A DNA stretch of 64,000 bases from Micrococcales bacterium (lineage in GTDB: Bacteria > Actinomycetota > Actinomycetes > Actinomycetales > Cellulomonadaceae). The notes under the pieces were generated by a model. It ran no database searches, was not told where the DNA came from, and saw only the letters and a list, made by a program, of their open reading frames with translations. Of this stretch, positions 1 to 9,256 are shown piece by piece. The stretch is from assembly GCA_009785115.1 (NCBI GenBank), contig WQWY01000011.1, positions 24,556 to 88,555 on the forward strand, read 5' to 3'. Every line of letters starts with the position of its first letter. The first letter of the stretch is position 1. The position numbers and the translations under genes are program-made.

Positions 1-57
1 GCGGCATCCCCCGGCGCCGGCCGGGCGCCACGTCCGGGCGACGCAGGAGAACCGTGA
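1..57 (+). CDS. C-terminal tail of an upstream gene (partial)
   Basis: Frame 1 is open from the window edge to a TGA whose last base is the first base of the ATG of the flippase gene. The 18 visible residues are Pro/Gly/Arg-rich and end GEP. Such a stop/start overlap is typical of a translationally coupled operon, so this is probably the end of another polysaccharide gene. Nothing else can be said; it could also be a chance open frame. Confidence 0.3.
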   Translation, partial: AASPGAGRAPRPGDAGEP

Positions 58-1535
58 TGACCGAGGGCCTGGGCCGTCGTGCCGCCCGGGGCGCCGCCTC
101 GACCGGCGCCGGCCTGGTGACGAGGATCGCGCTGCAGCTGGTCACCATCGTGGTGCTGGCCCGTCTGCTCACCCCTGAGGACTACGGGATCATCGCCGTC
201 GTCGTCGCCGTGACCGGCGTCGGAGAGCTGCTGCGGGACTTCGGGCTGAGCTCGGCGGCCATCCAGGCTCCTGAGCTCTCCGCCCGGCAGCGGTCCAACC
301 TGTTCTGGTCCAACACCGGCATCGGGCTGGTGCTGGGGCTGGTCACGCTGAGCGCGGCGGTGCCCATCGCCCTGCTGGTCCATAGGCCCGACCAGCCTGA
401 GACGGTGGCGGTCCTCGTCCCGGTGGTCCAGGCGCTGTCGGTCACCTTCCTGCTCAACGCGATGACGACGCAGCACCGGGCGAGCCTGCTGCGGGCCATG
501 CGGTTCTCGGTGGTCGCGGTGATCGACGTGCTGGCCCCGGCGGCGGCGCTCGTGGTCGCCGTGGTGCTCGCCGCGACCGGCGCGACCTACTGGGCGCTGG
601 TGGCCCAGCAGGTGACGCAGGCGGCCGTCGCGCTCCTGGCTGTGGTGATCGCCGGGAGGTGGCTGCCGAGCCTGGTCTGGCACCGCGGGGAGCCCATGCG
701 GGGGTTCTTCCGCTTCGGGGGCAACCTGCTCGCCTCGCAGCTCATCGGGTACGTGGCCAACAACATCGGCACGTTCCTCATCGGGCGCCGGCTCGGCACC
801 GAGGCCGCTGGCCTGTACAACCGGGCGTGGCAGACGGTGATGACCCCGCTGAGCCAGATCCGCCCGCCGTCGACCACCGTGGCGCTGCCCGTGCTGTCGA
901 GAGCCGGCCTCACCCCGCAGTTCGACCGGATCGTGCGGGCCGGGCAGCTGGTGCTCGGCTACCCGGTCGCCCTCGGGCTCGCCGTCGTCATCGGCACCGC
1001 GTACCCGCTGGTCGAGGTGCTGCTGGGCCCACGGTGGTCGGGGGTGCCCCCGATCATGCGGCTGCTGGCCATAGCCGGGGCGCTCCAGACGATGGCCTAC
1101 GTCGGGTACTGGGTGTATCTCTCGCGCGGGCTGACCCGCCAGCTCATGCACTACACGCTGGTCACCTCGATCATCAAGATCGGCTGCGTCCTCGTCGGCT
1201 CGGTGTGGGGAGCCACAGGGGTCGCGGCCGGCTACGCGGTGGCGGCCGCGCTGGAGTGGCCCCTGTCGCTGTGGTGGCTGTCGCGCATCACCCCCCTGCC
1301 GACCCGCGCCCTGTACCTCGGCGCGGGCCGCATCCTGTCGGTGGCGACCGCGACAGGCCTGGCCTCGGGCTTCGCCGCCGACGCGGTCGCTGCCCCCTGG
1401 CCCGCCCTGGGGGTGGGCGTCGCCGCCGGTGTCGCGGTGGCCACGACGGCGACCCTGGTCCCCGCGGTCCGCCGAGACCTGCGTGAGCTCACCCGCGCCC
1501 TCCGCACCGCCCTCTCTCGACGTGGCGCACGCTGA
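57..1535 (+). CDS. Wzx-type polysaccharide flippase (MOP superfamily)
   Basis: This 492-residue polytopic membrane protein is almost entirely hydrophobic segments separated by short Arg-rich loops, as in oligosaccharide flippases that move undecaprenyl-linked repeat units across the cytoplasmic membrane. The N-terminal stretch with ARLLTPEDYGIIAVV is the hallmark of the polysaccharide biosynthesis/lipopolysaccharide exporter family, and the length is typical. AGGAG lies 7 nt before ATG 57, which I prefer to GTG 54. The stop overlap with the preceding frame implies an operon. Context (initiating transferase at 10 kb, Wzy-like protein at 61 kb) supports export of a capsule or exopolysaccharide. 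Substrate unknown. Confidence 0.85.
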   Translation: MTEGLGRRAARGAASTGAGLVTRIALQLVTIVVLARLLTPEDYGIIAVVVAVTGVGELLRDFGLSSAAIQAPELSARQRSNLFWSNTGIGLVLGLVTLSAAVPIALLVHRPDQPETVAVLVPVVQALSVTFLLNAMTTQHRASLLRAMRFSVVAVIDVLAPAAALVVAVVLAATGATYWALVAQQVTQAAVALLAVVIAGRWLPSLVWHRGEPMRGFFRFGGNLLASQLIGYVANNIGTFLIGRRLGTEAAGLYNRAWQTVMTPLSQIRPPSTTVALPVLSRAGLTPQFDRIVRAGQLVLGYPVALGLAVVIGTAYPLVEVLLGPRWSGVPPIMRLLAIAGALQTMAYVGYWVYLSRGLTRQLMHYTLVTSIIKIGCVLVGSVWGATGVAAGYAVAAALEWPLSLWWLSRITPLPTRALYLGAGRILSVATATGLASGFAADAVAAPWPALGVGVAAGVAVATTATLVPAVRRDLRELTRALRTALSRRGAR

Positions 1536-1608
1536 GGGGAGACCAGGCCGTCGGCCAGCCAGACGCTCTCGCGCCTGACGAGACGGTCAGGGTGTGCCTG
1601 GCTGGTGC

Positions 1609-2544
1609 CTAGGTGCGGGCGTACTCGGCGACCACAGAACCCACGGCCGCGCCGACCATGCCGCGACCTCGGGCGAGGGTGCGCCGGCCACGGGCGTCGT
1701 GGACGATCGAGCCTGAGGCGCGGCCCAGGAGGATGCGGGCGACGCCGCCGACCATCCGCACCGCACCGCGAGCGAGACCCTCGGCGCGGACCGCCCAACG
1801 GCGTGGACCTGCCGGGGCGAGCGCGAGCGCGACGCGGACCGTGGAGTTGCCGGTACGCCGCGCGCGCCGCAGCACCCACTCGCGGGTGAGCCGAGAGGTC
1901 GGCACCCGGTCGACCACGACCGCCTCGTCGCACCAGACCATCGAGACACCTCGCAGGTGCAGCATGCGCGTGAACAGCGAGTCGCTCCCGCCGGTGAGAC
2001 CCCACTCCTCGTCGAACCGCAGGTCACCAGGCACCTGCGACAGGTCGAGCAGGAGGTTGTTGGTCGCGGCCATGTCGATCGGGGTGCCGGTCGGCAGGCG
2101 ACGACGGTCGAAGAAGCGCCCGGCGGCCATCCATGCGTCGGGCTCGGTGTCGTACTCCGACACGACCGCCCCGGCCACCGCACCCGCTCCCGTCCGCTCG
2201 TAGGTCGCCAGGAGGTTGCTCAGCCACCCGGGACACGGGTGCTCGTCGTCGTCCACGAAGACCAGCAGGTCGGCGTCATGGCTGGCGTCCAGAGCACGGT
2301 TGCGCCCGGCGGCGATACCAGGACGCGGCTCGTGCTCGTAGCGCACGCGCGGGTCACCGAGGGCCGTGACGGCCTCGCGAGCCGAGGCGTCCGGGTCGTT
2401 GTCGACCACGAGCAGCCATGACTCCCCCGGCACCGTGTCGAGCTCAGCCCTGAACGTGGGCACCGCCCGTGCCAGATCCTCCGGTCGACGATAGGTGAGC
2501 ATCGCGACGACCACGGGGCCAGTCACGGCGCGAGGCTCGGGCAT
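1609..2544 (-). CDS. Family 2 glycosyltransferase
   Basis: This 311-residue protein begins VVVAMLTYRRPEDLARAV, the nucleotide-binding first strand of a GT-A fold, and carries LLVFVDDDEHPCPGWL, a DXD-like metal/nucleotide-sugar motif. It resembles GT2 enzymes that add a sugar to a lipid-linked polysaccharide at the inner membrane face. I chose the ATG at 2544 because GGAGGAACG precedes it; the longer ORF in the track has no ribosome site. It converges with the flippase gene and diverges from the GT4 gene at 2665. The C-terminal quarter is Arg/Ala-rich and less diagnostic. Acceptor and donor sugars are unknown. Confidence 0.8.
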   Translation of the reverse strand: MPEPRAVTGPVVVAMLTYRRPEDLARAVPTFRAELDTVPGESWLLVVDNDPDASAREAVTALGDPRVRYEHEPRPGIAAGRNRALDASHDADLLVFVDDDEHPCPGWLSNLLATYERTGAGAVAGAVVSEYDTEPDAWMAAGRFFDRRRLPTGTPIDMAATNNLLLDLSQVPGDLRFDEEWGLTGGSDSLFTRMLHLRGVSMVWCDEAVVVDRVPTSRLTREWVLRRARRTGNSTVRVALALAPAGPRRWAVRAEGLARGAVRMVGGVARILLGRASGSIVHDARGRRTLARGRGMVGAAVGSVVAEYART

Positions 2545-2652
2545 CGTTCCTCCATGAGGGCTCTCGCACGTCGCGTCGAGATCGACGCACACCCCCGAGC
2601 CTACGGCCAAGAGCCTCTGTCGCCCCGACGAGGGGAGAGCGGGCCCGACAGA

Positions 2653-2658
2653 TACAGT
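2653..2658 (+). promoter_or_regulatory. -10 box of a leaderless GT4 gene
   Basis: TACAGT matches the actinobacterial TANNNT -10 consensus and lies 6 nt before GTG 2665. No Shine-Dalgarno sequence precedes that GTG, so transcription probably starts at or next to the start codon. Confidence 0.5.
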
Positions 2659-2664
2659 GACGCG

Positions 2665-3819
2665 GTGAGGCACATCGTCATCGCACACCCGTCGCCAGAC
2701 CTGTACGGCTCAGACCTTCAGATGCTGGAGTCGGTCAGGGCTGCTGTGCGCGACGAGTGGCAGGTCACGGTGGTGCTGCCGAGCGACGGCCCGCTCGCCC
2801 CCCGCGCGGCCGCCGCCGGAGCCCAGGTTCTCGTCGCGGACTTCCCGGTGCTGCGCAAGGCTCTGCTGCACCCCCGTCGTCTGATCGGCTTCGTGCTCCA
2901 CGCGGCACGCGCCACGTTCGCGGCGCGGCGCTGGCTCCGCCAGAGCAGGCCAGACGTGCTCTACGTGAGCACCATCACGCTGCCGACCTGGTCGGCCGCG
3001 GGACGCCTGGCTCGCGTCCCGGTGCTCGTGCACACGCACGAGGCACAAGAGGACGTGTCGCTGCCGGTCCAGGTCGCGCTCGCCGCTCCCCTGCTGCTCG
3101 CTGACCGGATCGTGGCCAACTCGCAGGCCTCGGCGACAGCCGTCACCACACCCTTCACCAGGCTCGGCCGACGCACGCAGATCGTCTACAACGGCGTGCC
3201 AGGCCCACCCACGCCTCCAACCCTCTCGTCACGTCGTGCCGACGACCCGTTGAGGCTGCTCCTCCTCGGAAGACTGTCTCCACGCAAAGGTCCGATGGTG
3301 GCGCTCGAGGCCGTCGCCCGTCTCGTCGCCGAGGGGCGCGACGTGACGATCCGTCTCGCGGGGTCGGTGTTCCCCGGGTACGAGTGGTTCGAGAAAGAGC
3401 TGCTCGACCGAGCCACGGCACCGGACCTCGCTGGCCGGGTCGAGATGCTCGGGTACGTCCACGACCGCTGGGCGCGGCTGGCGGAAGCCGACATCGTGCT
3501 GATGCCCTCGACCTCGGAGTCTTTCGGCAACGCCGCGGTCGAGGCGATGCTGGCCCTCCGGCCGGTCGTCGTCTCCGCCACACGAGGTCTTGTCGAGATC
3601 GTCACCAACGATCAGACCGGGCTGCTCGTGCCTGTCGCCGACCCCGACGCTCTCGCCCAGGCCGTGGCCCGGCTGGCCGACGACCCCGAGCTGGCGGGGA
3701 GGCTGGCCACGACCGGACGTGCCGAGGCGGAGCGCCGGTTCGGCGTCGGACGGTACGGACGTGAGCTGGCCACGGTGCTCGACGCGCTCGTCTCCCCGCC
3801 TGGACCTGTCGACCGCTGA
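2665..3819 (+). CDS. Family 4 glycosyltransferase
   Basis: This 384-residue GT-B protein has an N-terminal domain beginning HIVIAHPSPDLYGSDL and a C-terminal domain with LLLLGRLSPRKGPMVALEA and the E-x7-E-like motif in STSESFGNAAVEAML, which binds the nucleotide-sugar diphosphate. It should add a sugar to the growing lipid-linked glycan in the cytoplasm. The GTG at 2665 is chosen because the first beta strand starts there and a TANNNT box sits 6 nt upstream; the 37 codons the ORF track adds before it look non-coding. It is divergent from the GT2 gene and convergent with the first beta-helix gene. Confidence 0.85.
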   Translation: MRHIVIAHPSPDLYGSDLQMLESVRAAVRDEWQVTVVLPSDGPLAPRAAAAGAQVLVADFPVLRKALLHPRRLIGFVLHAARATFAARRWLRQSRPDVLYVSTITLPTWSAAGRLARVPVLVHTHEAQEDVSLPVQVALAAPLLLADRIVANSQASATAVTTPFTRLGRRTQIVYNGVPGPPTPPTLSSRRADDPLRLLLLGRLSPRKGPMVALEAVARLVAEGRDVTIRLAGSVFPGYEWFEKELLDRATAPDLAGRVEMLGYVHDRWARLAEADIVLMPSTSESFGNAAVEAMLALRPVVVSATRGLVEIVTNDQTGLLVPVADPDALAQAVARLADDPELAGRLATTGRAEAERRFGVGRYGRELATVLDALVSPPGPVDR

Positions 3820-3846
3820 GAACCGTGCGTCACGGCGAGCCCACGA

Positions 3847-5490
3847 TCAACGACGGGTGACGGAGACCGCCGCACCGTCTGACCATGTGTTCCCGGAGAG
3901 GGTGAGCAGCGGGATGGAAGGGCTGTCCACGATCATCGCGCACCCGGGATAGACCTGTGTCCGGGTGAACACGTTCTCCCGGACGACGAAGCCCTGCAGC
4001 GGTCCGCGAGACTTCTGCGCGAGGTTGAGCGCACAGGCACCGTGGCTGATGCGGTTGCGCTCGATGAGGACGTCGGCGACCACGCCGGTGTCCTGGGTGA
4101 CCTGGACAGCGGCGTTGTGCGTCGACTCCATGGTGTTGCCGACGATCCGGATGTTGCGCCCCGCCTGGATCTGCACGTTGTCGTCGTGAGAGGGCGTGCC
4201 CCCGTGAGACGGGTCTTCCAGGTAGTGCAGGTTGTCGTGCAGCCAAGAGTCTCTCACCAGGACGTTGTCGCCGATGATGTGCACCTGGTCGATCACCTGG
4301 TGGATGTTGACCCGCTCCAGCGTGAAGTTCTGTCCGATCACGCCCATCACGTGCGGGGAGGGGTGCCTGGCGTACAGCTCGGAGTCCTGCACCGTCACCG
4401 ACCAGCCCGGCCCGTTGACGTAGATCAACGACAGGTCTGAAGACAGGTGGCGCCCGGTGATGAGGGAGTTCTTGATGACCACGTCCTTGGCCTCGACCCG
4501 CACCAGACCGCGGATCTCCAAGCCGTCGATCACCGTGCCGTCCTGCGTGATCTTCAGGTCGCCCTCGTGCACCGTCAGCCGCGTCCCCGGCGGGACCCCG
4601 GTGTTCGAACGTCCGGGCCAGGTCTGGACGGGTGCGGGCGGGAACCGGGCTATGGCCCGGTTGGCGTACTCCTGGCTCCCCGCGATCCCCGTGCGCACCG
4701 CTCCCTCACCGTGGACGAGCAGCACCTGGCTCCAGGTCGCCAGGCCCGTCGGGTCCACACCTCGGCCCAAGAACTGATGGAAATAGGCGTTCACCCGACC
4801 ACCCACGGCCTCCGGCGACCACCAGATCGCGTCGATCACCCACGCTCGTCCGTGCACCCGTGCAGCCGTCGCCCATGCCGTCACATCGGCCGCGGTCGCC
4901 GAGCGCCCTAGCACCGACTGGTACAGCAGACGCACCAGCCCCTCGTCCGTCCCCCCGGCTCGCGAGAAGAACTCCGCCGAACCCAGGTGCGCTCGGGTCA
5001 CCGCATCGACGCTCATCTGCCCGCTCAGCACCAGGCTCGACCACGCCTGTGCACCCGACGAGTCCGGGTCACGGCCCAGCACCTGCCGATACGCCCCCGC
5101 GATCCGCAGCGAGACGTATTCGCTGCTGCTCGTCAGGCTCGACACCAATGCTGCCTGCGACGTCCCCGACGACAACACCCTCGACCAGCCTTCGAGCCCT
5201 GTAGGGTCCGCACCCCGACCCAGAAGGTCCCGATACAGCGCCATCACCACCGCACGCGCCTGCCCCGAGGGGACCGACGCCGGTACGGACGTCGCAGACC
5301 CCGGACGAGGGGCCCCAGGCGTCACCGCAGACACAGGTGGCAACCCTGCGGCCGCACCTTTCTCGCTGACCAGCGACCGGTTCTCGGCCGCGGAGGCTGA
5401 GGGGCCGGCAGCGACGACCAGGGCACCCCAGGCGACAGCCAGCACCATGGACGCGGCTACATTTCTGCGCCAGCTGATGGTGTGCGACAC
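3847..5490 (-). CDS. Secreted DUF4214-repeat plus right-handed beta-helix protein
   Basis: 547 residues. A signal peptide (about residues 1-34, hydrophobic core then ASA) is followed by about four DUF4214-like units at roughly 75-280, each with LYRDLLGRGADPTGLEGW or a variant. The C-terminal ~240 residues form a right-handed parallel beta-helix of the pectate-lyase/polysaccharide-lyase type (GLEIRGLVRVEAKDVVIKNS and successive short turns). It is probably an extracellular carbohydrate-binding or -cleaving protein; DUF4214 occurs in exported cell-surface proteins. GTG 5490 has AAGGAAAC 8-13 nt upstream. The beta-helix is nearly identical, also at DNA level, to that of the next gene, while the N-termini are unrelated. 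I cannot identify catalytic residues. Confidence 0.75.
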   Translation of the reverse strand: MSHTISWRRNVAASMVLAVAWGALVVAAGPSASAAENRSLVSEKGAAAGLPPVSAVTPGAPRPGSATSVPASVPSGQARAVVMALYRDLLGRGADPTGLEGWSRVLSSGTSQAALVSSLTSSSEYVSLRIAGAYRQVLGRDPDSSGAQAWSSLVLSGQMSVDAVTRAHLGSAEFFSRAGGTDEGLVRLLYQSVLGRSATAADVTAWATAARVHGRAWVIDAIWWSPEAVGGRVNAYFHQFLGRGVDPTGLATWSQVLLVHGEGAVRTGIAGSQEYANRAIARFPPAPVQTWPGRSNTGVPPGTRLTVHEGDLKITQDGTVIDGLEIRGLVRVEAKDVVIKNSLITGRHLSSDLSLIYVNGPGWSVTVQDSELYARHPSPHVMGVIGQNFTLERVNIHQVIDQVHIIGDNVLVRDSWLHDNLHYLEDPSHGGTPSHDDNVQIQAGRNIRIVGNTMESTHNAAVQVTQDTGVVADVLIERNRISHGACALNLAQKSRGPLQGFVVRENVFTRTQVYPGCAMIVDSPSIPLLTLSGNTWSDGAAVSVTRR

Positions 5491-5687
5491 GACATGTTTC
5501 CTTCACGAGAGCGGAGCCGCTCGCACCTCGACCTGAGTGCGAACGCTGACGGATCGGCACGTCTGGGCCTCTGCTCGAGGCGGCGTAGGCCGTTCGGGTG
5601 CCGCAGGTCATCGAGATCACCCGAGGGTCGCACCACCGCGGAGGCCTCGCACCTGGGCGAGGACGACGCGGGCGGCGCGGAGCCTCG

Positions 5688-7169
5688 TCAGCTTCTGATC
5701 ACCGCGACGGTGCCTGGCTCCGCCTCCCACGAGCTCCCGGTCCACCTCACCCACCTGTTGTCGCTGAGCGACAACCCGCCGAACGACGGTGCGGAGACGA
5801 TGACGGCGCAGCCGTGCGTCGAGGTACGGGTGAAGCGGTTGTTCCGCAGGGTGATCCCCGTCAGGGGTCCGCGGGCCTTCTGCGCGAGGTTGACCGTGCA
5901 GCCCCCGTTGCTGAGGAGGTTGTTCTCGACGGTCAGGTTGGCGACCACACCCATGTCCTGGGTCACCTGGATCGCGGCGTTGTGCGTCGACTCCATGGTG
6001 TTGTGGACGATCCGGATGTTGCGTCCCGCCTGGATCTGCACGTTGTCGTCGTGGGAGGGCGTGTTGTTGTGGTTCGGGTCACGGGCGAAGTGCAGGTTGT
6101 GGTGCAGCCAGGAGTCCTTGACCACCACGTTGTCGCCGACGATGTGCACCTGGTCGATCACCTGGTGGATGTTGACCCGCTCCAGCGTGAAGTTCTGTCC
6201 GACCACACCCATCACGTGCGGGGAGGGGTGCCTGGCGTACAGCTCGGAGTCCTGCACCGTCACCGAGTGCCCTGGCCCGTTGACGTAGACCAGTCCCATC
6301 GACGACGTCAGGGGGCGCCCGGTGATGAGGGAGTTCTTGATGACCACGTCCTTGGCCTCGACCCGCACCAGACCGCGGATCTCGAGCCCGTCGATCACCG
6401 TGCCGTCCTGCGTGATCCTCAGGTCGCCCTCGTGCACCGTCAGCCGCGTCCCGGCCGGGACCCCCGTGTTCGACGGCCCTGGCCACCCCGCTGTCGGGTT
6501 GCTCCTCGGCGGTGACGAGGAGCCGGAGGAGGGGTCCGTCGGCATCGCGGTGGGCGGTGCGGTCACCGACGGGGCGTCCTGCGGGATCGTCGGCTCGTCC
6601 CCTGAGGGTGGCTCCGAGGAGGGTGAGGTCGGGGACGTCGTCACCGACGCCGCCGGGAGCATCGTGTAGCCGACCAGGCGCACCGACACCCCGGCCTTGG
6701 CCGTCGAGCTCTGGACGGTCAGCGTCCGTCTCTCTCCGAGCACCTCCACGGTCTGGGTGAAGGTGGACCTGCCAGCGACCGGCTCGGCCGCACGCTCGCA
6801 GGCGCGGGTCACGGCCGTGCCCTCGCACAGCGTGATCCTCGTCGGGCCGGTGAGGCTGCGCACCGAGACCTCGAACGTGGCGTCCACGAGCCAGACGTCC
6901 TGCGGCACGCCTCGCAACGAGAAGGTGACCGCACCGGCGTCCCCGGGCCGCACCCACCTGGTGCCGAGCCGGTCGTCGGCCTCGACCTTCGCGCCACCGG
7001 CCGGCACCACCGGCTCCGAGGCCGTCTGAGTCCCGGCCACGCTCGCGGAGAGCGCGAGGACGACCACGACGACCGCCGAGGCCACAGCCGTCCCGAGCGT
7101 GCGCCGAGACGCGCCCTGCCCCGGGGGGCGAGCGACGTGGCGAGCGAGCGAGAAGCGCGCCATCCTCAC
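5688..7169 (-). CDS. Secreted beta-helix protein, paralogue of the neighbour
   Basis: 493 residues. An Arg-rich N-terminus and hydrophobic segment (about 28-48) form a signal peptide. Then comes a beta-sandwich-like region (about 50-170, WLVDATFEVSVRSL), a Ser/Pro/Thr linker (about 175-230), and a right-handed beta-helix matching the C-terminal domain of the preceding gene. The Ser/Pro linker suggests wall spanning or flexible tethering. The two genes are co-directional, 197 bp apart, which points to tandem duplication of the beta-helix module with different N-terminal domains. Likely role: binding or trimming of the polysaccharide made by this locus (inference). GTG 7169 follows GGAAAG; ATG two codons later is an alternative. 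Confidence 0.7.
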   Translation of the reverse strand: MRMARFSLARHVARPPGQGASRRTLGTAVASAVVVVVLALSASVAGTQTASEPVVPAGGAKVEADDRLGTRWVRPGDAGAVTFSLRGVPQDVWLVDATFEVSVRSLTGPTRITLCEGTAVTRACERAAEPVAGRSTFTQTVEVLGERRTLTVQSSTAKAGVSVRLVGYTMLPAASVTTSPTSPSSEPPSGDEPTIPQDAPSVTAPPTAMPTDPSSGSSSPPRSNPTAGWPGPSNTGVPAGTRLTVHEGDLRITQDGTVIDGLEIRGLVRVEAKDVVIKNSLITGRPLTSSMGLVYVNGPGHSVTVQDSELYARHPSPHVMGVVGQNFTLERVNIHQVIDQVHIVGDNVVVKDSWLHHNLHFARDPNHNNTPSHDDNVQIQAGRNIRIVHNTMESTHNAAIQVTQDMGVVANLTVENNLLSNGGCTVNLAQKARGPLTGITLRNNRFTRTSTHGCAVIVSAPSFGGLSLSDNRWVRWTGSSWEAEPGTVAVIRS

Positions 7170-7209
7170 CGACTTTCCGGGGTCTCGTCTCGGACTGATA
7201 GCAGCAAGG

Positions 7210-7953
7210 TCACGACTCTATGACAGCGGCTGGCGGCAGGGAACCCATCTCCCGGAACCACCGCACCGCCGCCGCGAGCACGAACAGCGTCGTCGCGACC
7301 ACCACCAGCGTGTACCCGACGACGAACACCGACGTCGCCCCGAGCAGCAGGAACAGCAGGCACAGCACCCCGTAGTCCGTCGGGACCACCAGCACCGAGC
7401 GCAACCACGGAGCCCGGCCCCCGGTCGCGGCCGAGGAGACCACACCCCGCGAACGGCGCAGCTGCTCGGTGAGGATCATCGCGAAGAAGAGCACCGACGA
7501 GACCACCGCGTGCACCAGCGGCACCACGAGCCATGCCGTGGGCACCGTCTCGAAGCGGTAGAAGCCGACCATGAGGGCCAGCGGCAGGCTCACCACCTTC
7601 ACCGCGTCCACCACGTGGTCGAGCCACTCCCCCGCAGGGCCGCCGGTCTTGGTCAGGCGGGCGACCTGCCCGTCGGCGGAGTCGAAGGCATACCCGAGGA
7701 TCAGCGCCAGCCCCACCGCCAGCCCCGACCACCACGACGCGGGCACGAGCACGAGCAGCGCGACCCCGGTGAAGGTGAACAGAGCGCTGACCCCGGTCAC
7801 CTGGTTGGGCGTGAGCCCCCACCGCACCGCACCGGCCGCGAGCACCCGACCCAGACGGCGGTTGACGAAGCGCGAGTAGGCCGGGGCGCTGCGGGCCGCA
7901 CCTTTCTGCGCACCGCCCAGCGCGCGCAGGTTCTCCCGGTAGCTCCCGCTCAT
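7210..7953 (-). CDS. CDP-alcohol phosphatidyltransferase family membrane enzyme
   Basis: The complete CDP-alcohol phosphotransferase signature D-x2-DG-x2-AR-x8-G-x3-D-x3-D is present at about residues 91-116 (ADGQVAR then GEWLDHVVD). It is flanked by several membrane helices, typical of the ~200-250-residue family. These enzymes transfer a substituted phosphate from a CDP-linked donor to an alcohol in the membrane. In a polysaccharide locus the acceptor could be an inositol or a glycan rather than a phospholipid head group. ATG 7953 has GGAGGAG 3-4 nt upstream and overlaps the stop of the upstream glycosyltransferase by 4 bp (ATGA), so the two are co-translated. Confidence 0.85.
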   Translation of the reverse strand: MSGSYRENLRALGGAQKGAARSAPAYSRFVNRRLGRVLAAGAVRWGLTPNQVTGVSALFTFTGVALLVLVPASWWSGLAVGLALILGYAFDSADGQVARLTKTGGPAGEWLDHVVDAVKVVSLPLALMVGFYRFETVPTAWLVVPLVHAVVSSVLFFAMILTEQLRRSRGVVSSAATGGRAPWLRSVLVVPTDYGVLCLLFLLLGATSVFVVGYTLVVVATTLFVLAAAVRWFREMGSLPPAAVIES

Positions 7954-9113
7954 CGCTCCTCCGTCGTCTCTGATCGGCATCGACGCCCCGAGGCCGTGGG
8001 TCTCAGGCGTCGCGCCCTCAGGTCACGTGCCAGCGCCTCGTAGCCCGTGGTCACGTCGTCCCAGTCGTAGTCCCGCGCCCGCACCAGCAGCGCGGCCGCG
8101 CGGCGGGTGACGTCGTCGTGGTCGGTCTCCGCCTCCGCGACACGGGCCGCCAACGAGGCCGGGTCGGAGAAGTACCACCCGGCGTCGCGCAGCACCTCCC
8201 GGTTGAAGGGCACGTCCCAGGCGATCGTCGCCGTGCCCGCACCGATCGCGCGCAGCAACGAGGGGTTCGTCCCGCCGACCGAGTGGCCGTGCACGTAGGT
8301 CAGCGCGTTCGCGTACAGCTGGTCGAGCAGCTGTCGGTCCCACACCCCACCCAGCAGACGCACCCGTGGGTCGTCGGCAGCGCGGGTCACCGTCTCGGTG
8401 TAGCCCGTCGAGTACGGTGCCGAGCCGACGACGACGAGCGTCCGCTCCGAGGCGCTGGCCACGAAGCCCTGGACGGCCTCCAGCACGTGGTTCTCAGGCT
8501 CGAACCGGGCCACCAGCAGGTGGTAGCCCCCGGGAGCGAGTCCCAGCTCCGCGAGACGGTCCGACCCCGGTTCGATGACCGGCGCCCCGTAGGAGATCAG
8601 CCGGGTGTCGGCGCAGAACTCGTGCCGGTAGTAGTCAGCGATGCCCTGGGCGTCGGCGATCAGCGCGTCCGACCAGCGCACGGCCATCGACTCGGCCACC
8701 CGGTAGTACCGACGGCCGGCCGAGCCCCATTTCGCGCGCCGCCACTCCAGCCCGTCGACGTGGGTGCCCACAGGGATCCGAGCCAGGCGCAGCCAGGGCA
8801 GGAACGGGGAGTTCGCGGCGTTGAACACGAAGGCCACGTCGGTGCGGTGGGTCAGCAGGTGGAGCGTGGACACCGCGGTATGGCTGAGGGTCTCCAACGA
8901 GCGTCGACGCAGCGCGGGCAACCACACCAGGTCCATCCCCGAGAACCGCTCCAGACGAGGTTCGGGAGAGCCGCTGCGGCAGTACACGCGCACCGTGTGC
9001 CCGCGGTCGACCAGGCGGCGGCCGACCTCTTCCACCGCGGTCTCGAAGCCGCCGTAGCGAGCGGGCACCCCGCGGGTGCCGAGCATCGCGATGCTCAGGG
9101 GCTCTTCGGGCAT
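7950..9113 (-). CDS. DUF1972-type family 4 glycosyltransferase
   Basis: The 387-residue protein starts SIAMLGTRGVPARYGGFET, the signature of the DUF1972 N-terminal domain found in rhamnosyl- and other polysaccharide glycosyltransferases. The C-terminal GT-B half has LLVARFEPENHVLEAV and HSVGGTNPSLLRAIGAG. It should act on a lipid-linked intermediate in the cytoplasm. AAGGTGAG precedes ATG 9113. A promoter-like pair (TTGGCC-17-TATTAC) lies about 80 bp upstream, and the gene overlaps the CDP-alcohol transferase by ATGA. The sugar donor is not predictable. Confidence 0.85.
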   Translation of the reverse strand: MPEEPLSIAMLGTRGVPARYGGFETAVEEVGRRLVDRGHTVRVYCRSGSPEPRLERFSGMDLVWLPALRRRSLETLSHTAVSTLHLLTHRTDVAFVFNAANSPFLPWLRLARIPVGTHVDGLEWRRAKWGSAGRRYYRVAESMAVRWSDALIADAQGIADYYRHEFCADTRLISYGAPVIEPGSDRLAELGLAPGGYHLLVARFEPENHVLEAVQGFVASASERTLVVVGSAPYSTGYTETVTRAADDPRVRLLGGVWDRQLLDQLYANALTYVHGHSVGGTNPSLLRAIGAGTATIAWDVPFNREVLRDAGWYFSDPASLAARVAEAETDHDDVTRRAAALLVRARDYDWDDVTTGYEALARDLRARRLRPTASGRRCRSETTEER

Positions 9114-9189
9114 GTGCTCACCTTGTGCGGCCTGTGTCTGTCGTGGTCAAAATGGCTACAGCCGAACGTATCAGCGTTTTCCCGACCAG

Positions 9190-9218
9190 GTAATACGACG
9201 AAAGGAGGAGACGGCCAA
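9190..9218 (-). promoter_or_regulatory. Putative sigma-70-type promoter of the DUF1972 glycosyltransferase operon
   Basis: On the minus strand TTGGCC and TATTAC are separated by exactly 17 nt in an AT-enriched patch of the 143-bp intergenic region. An inverted repeat AATCCT-CA-AGGATT partly overlaps the -35 box and could be an operator. Confidence 0.45.
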
Positions 9219-9256
9219 TCCTTGAGGATTAGCCCGACGCCCCGGAGGCCGTCACG

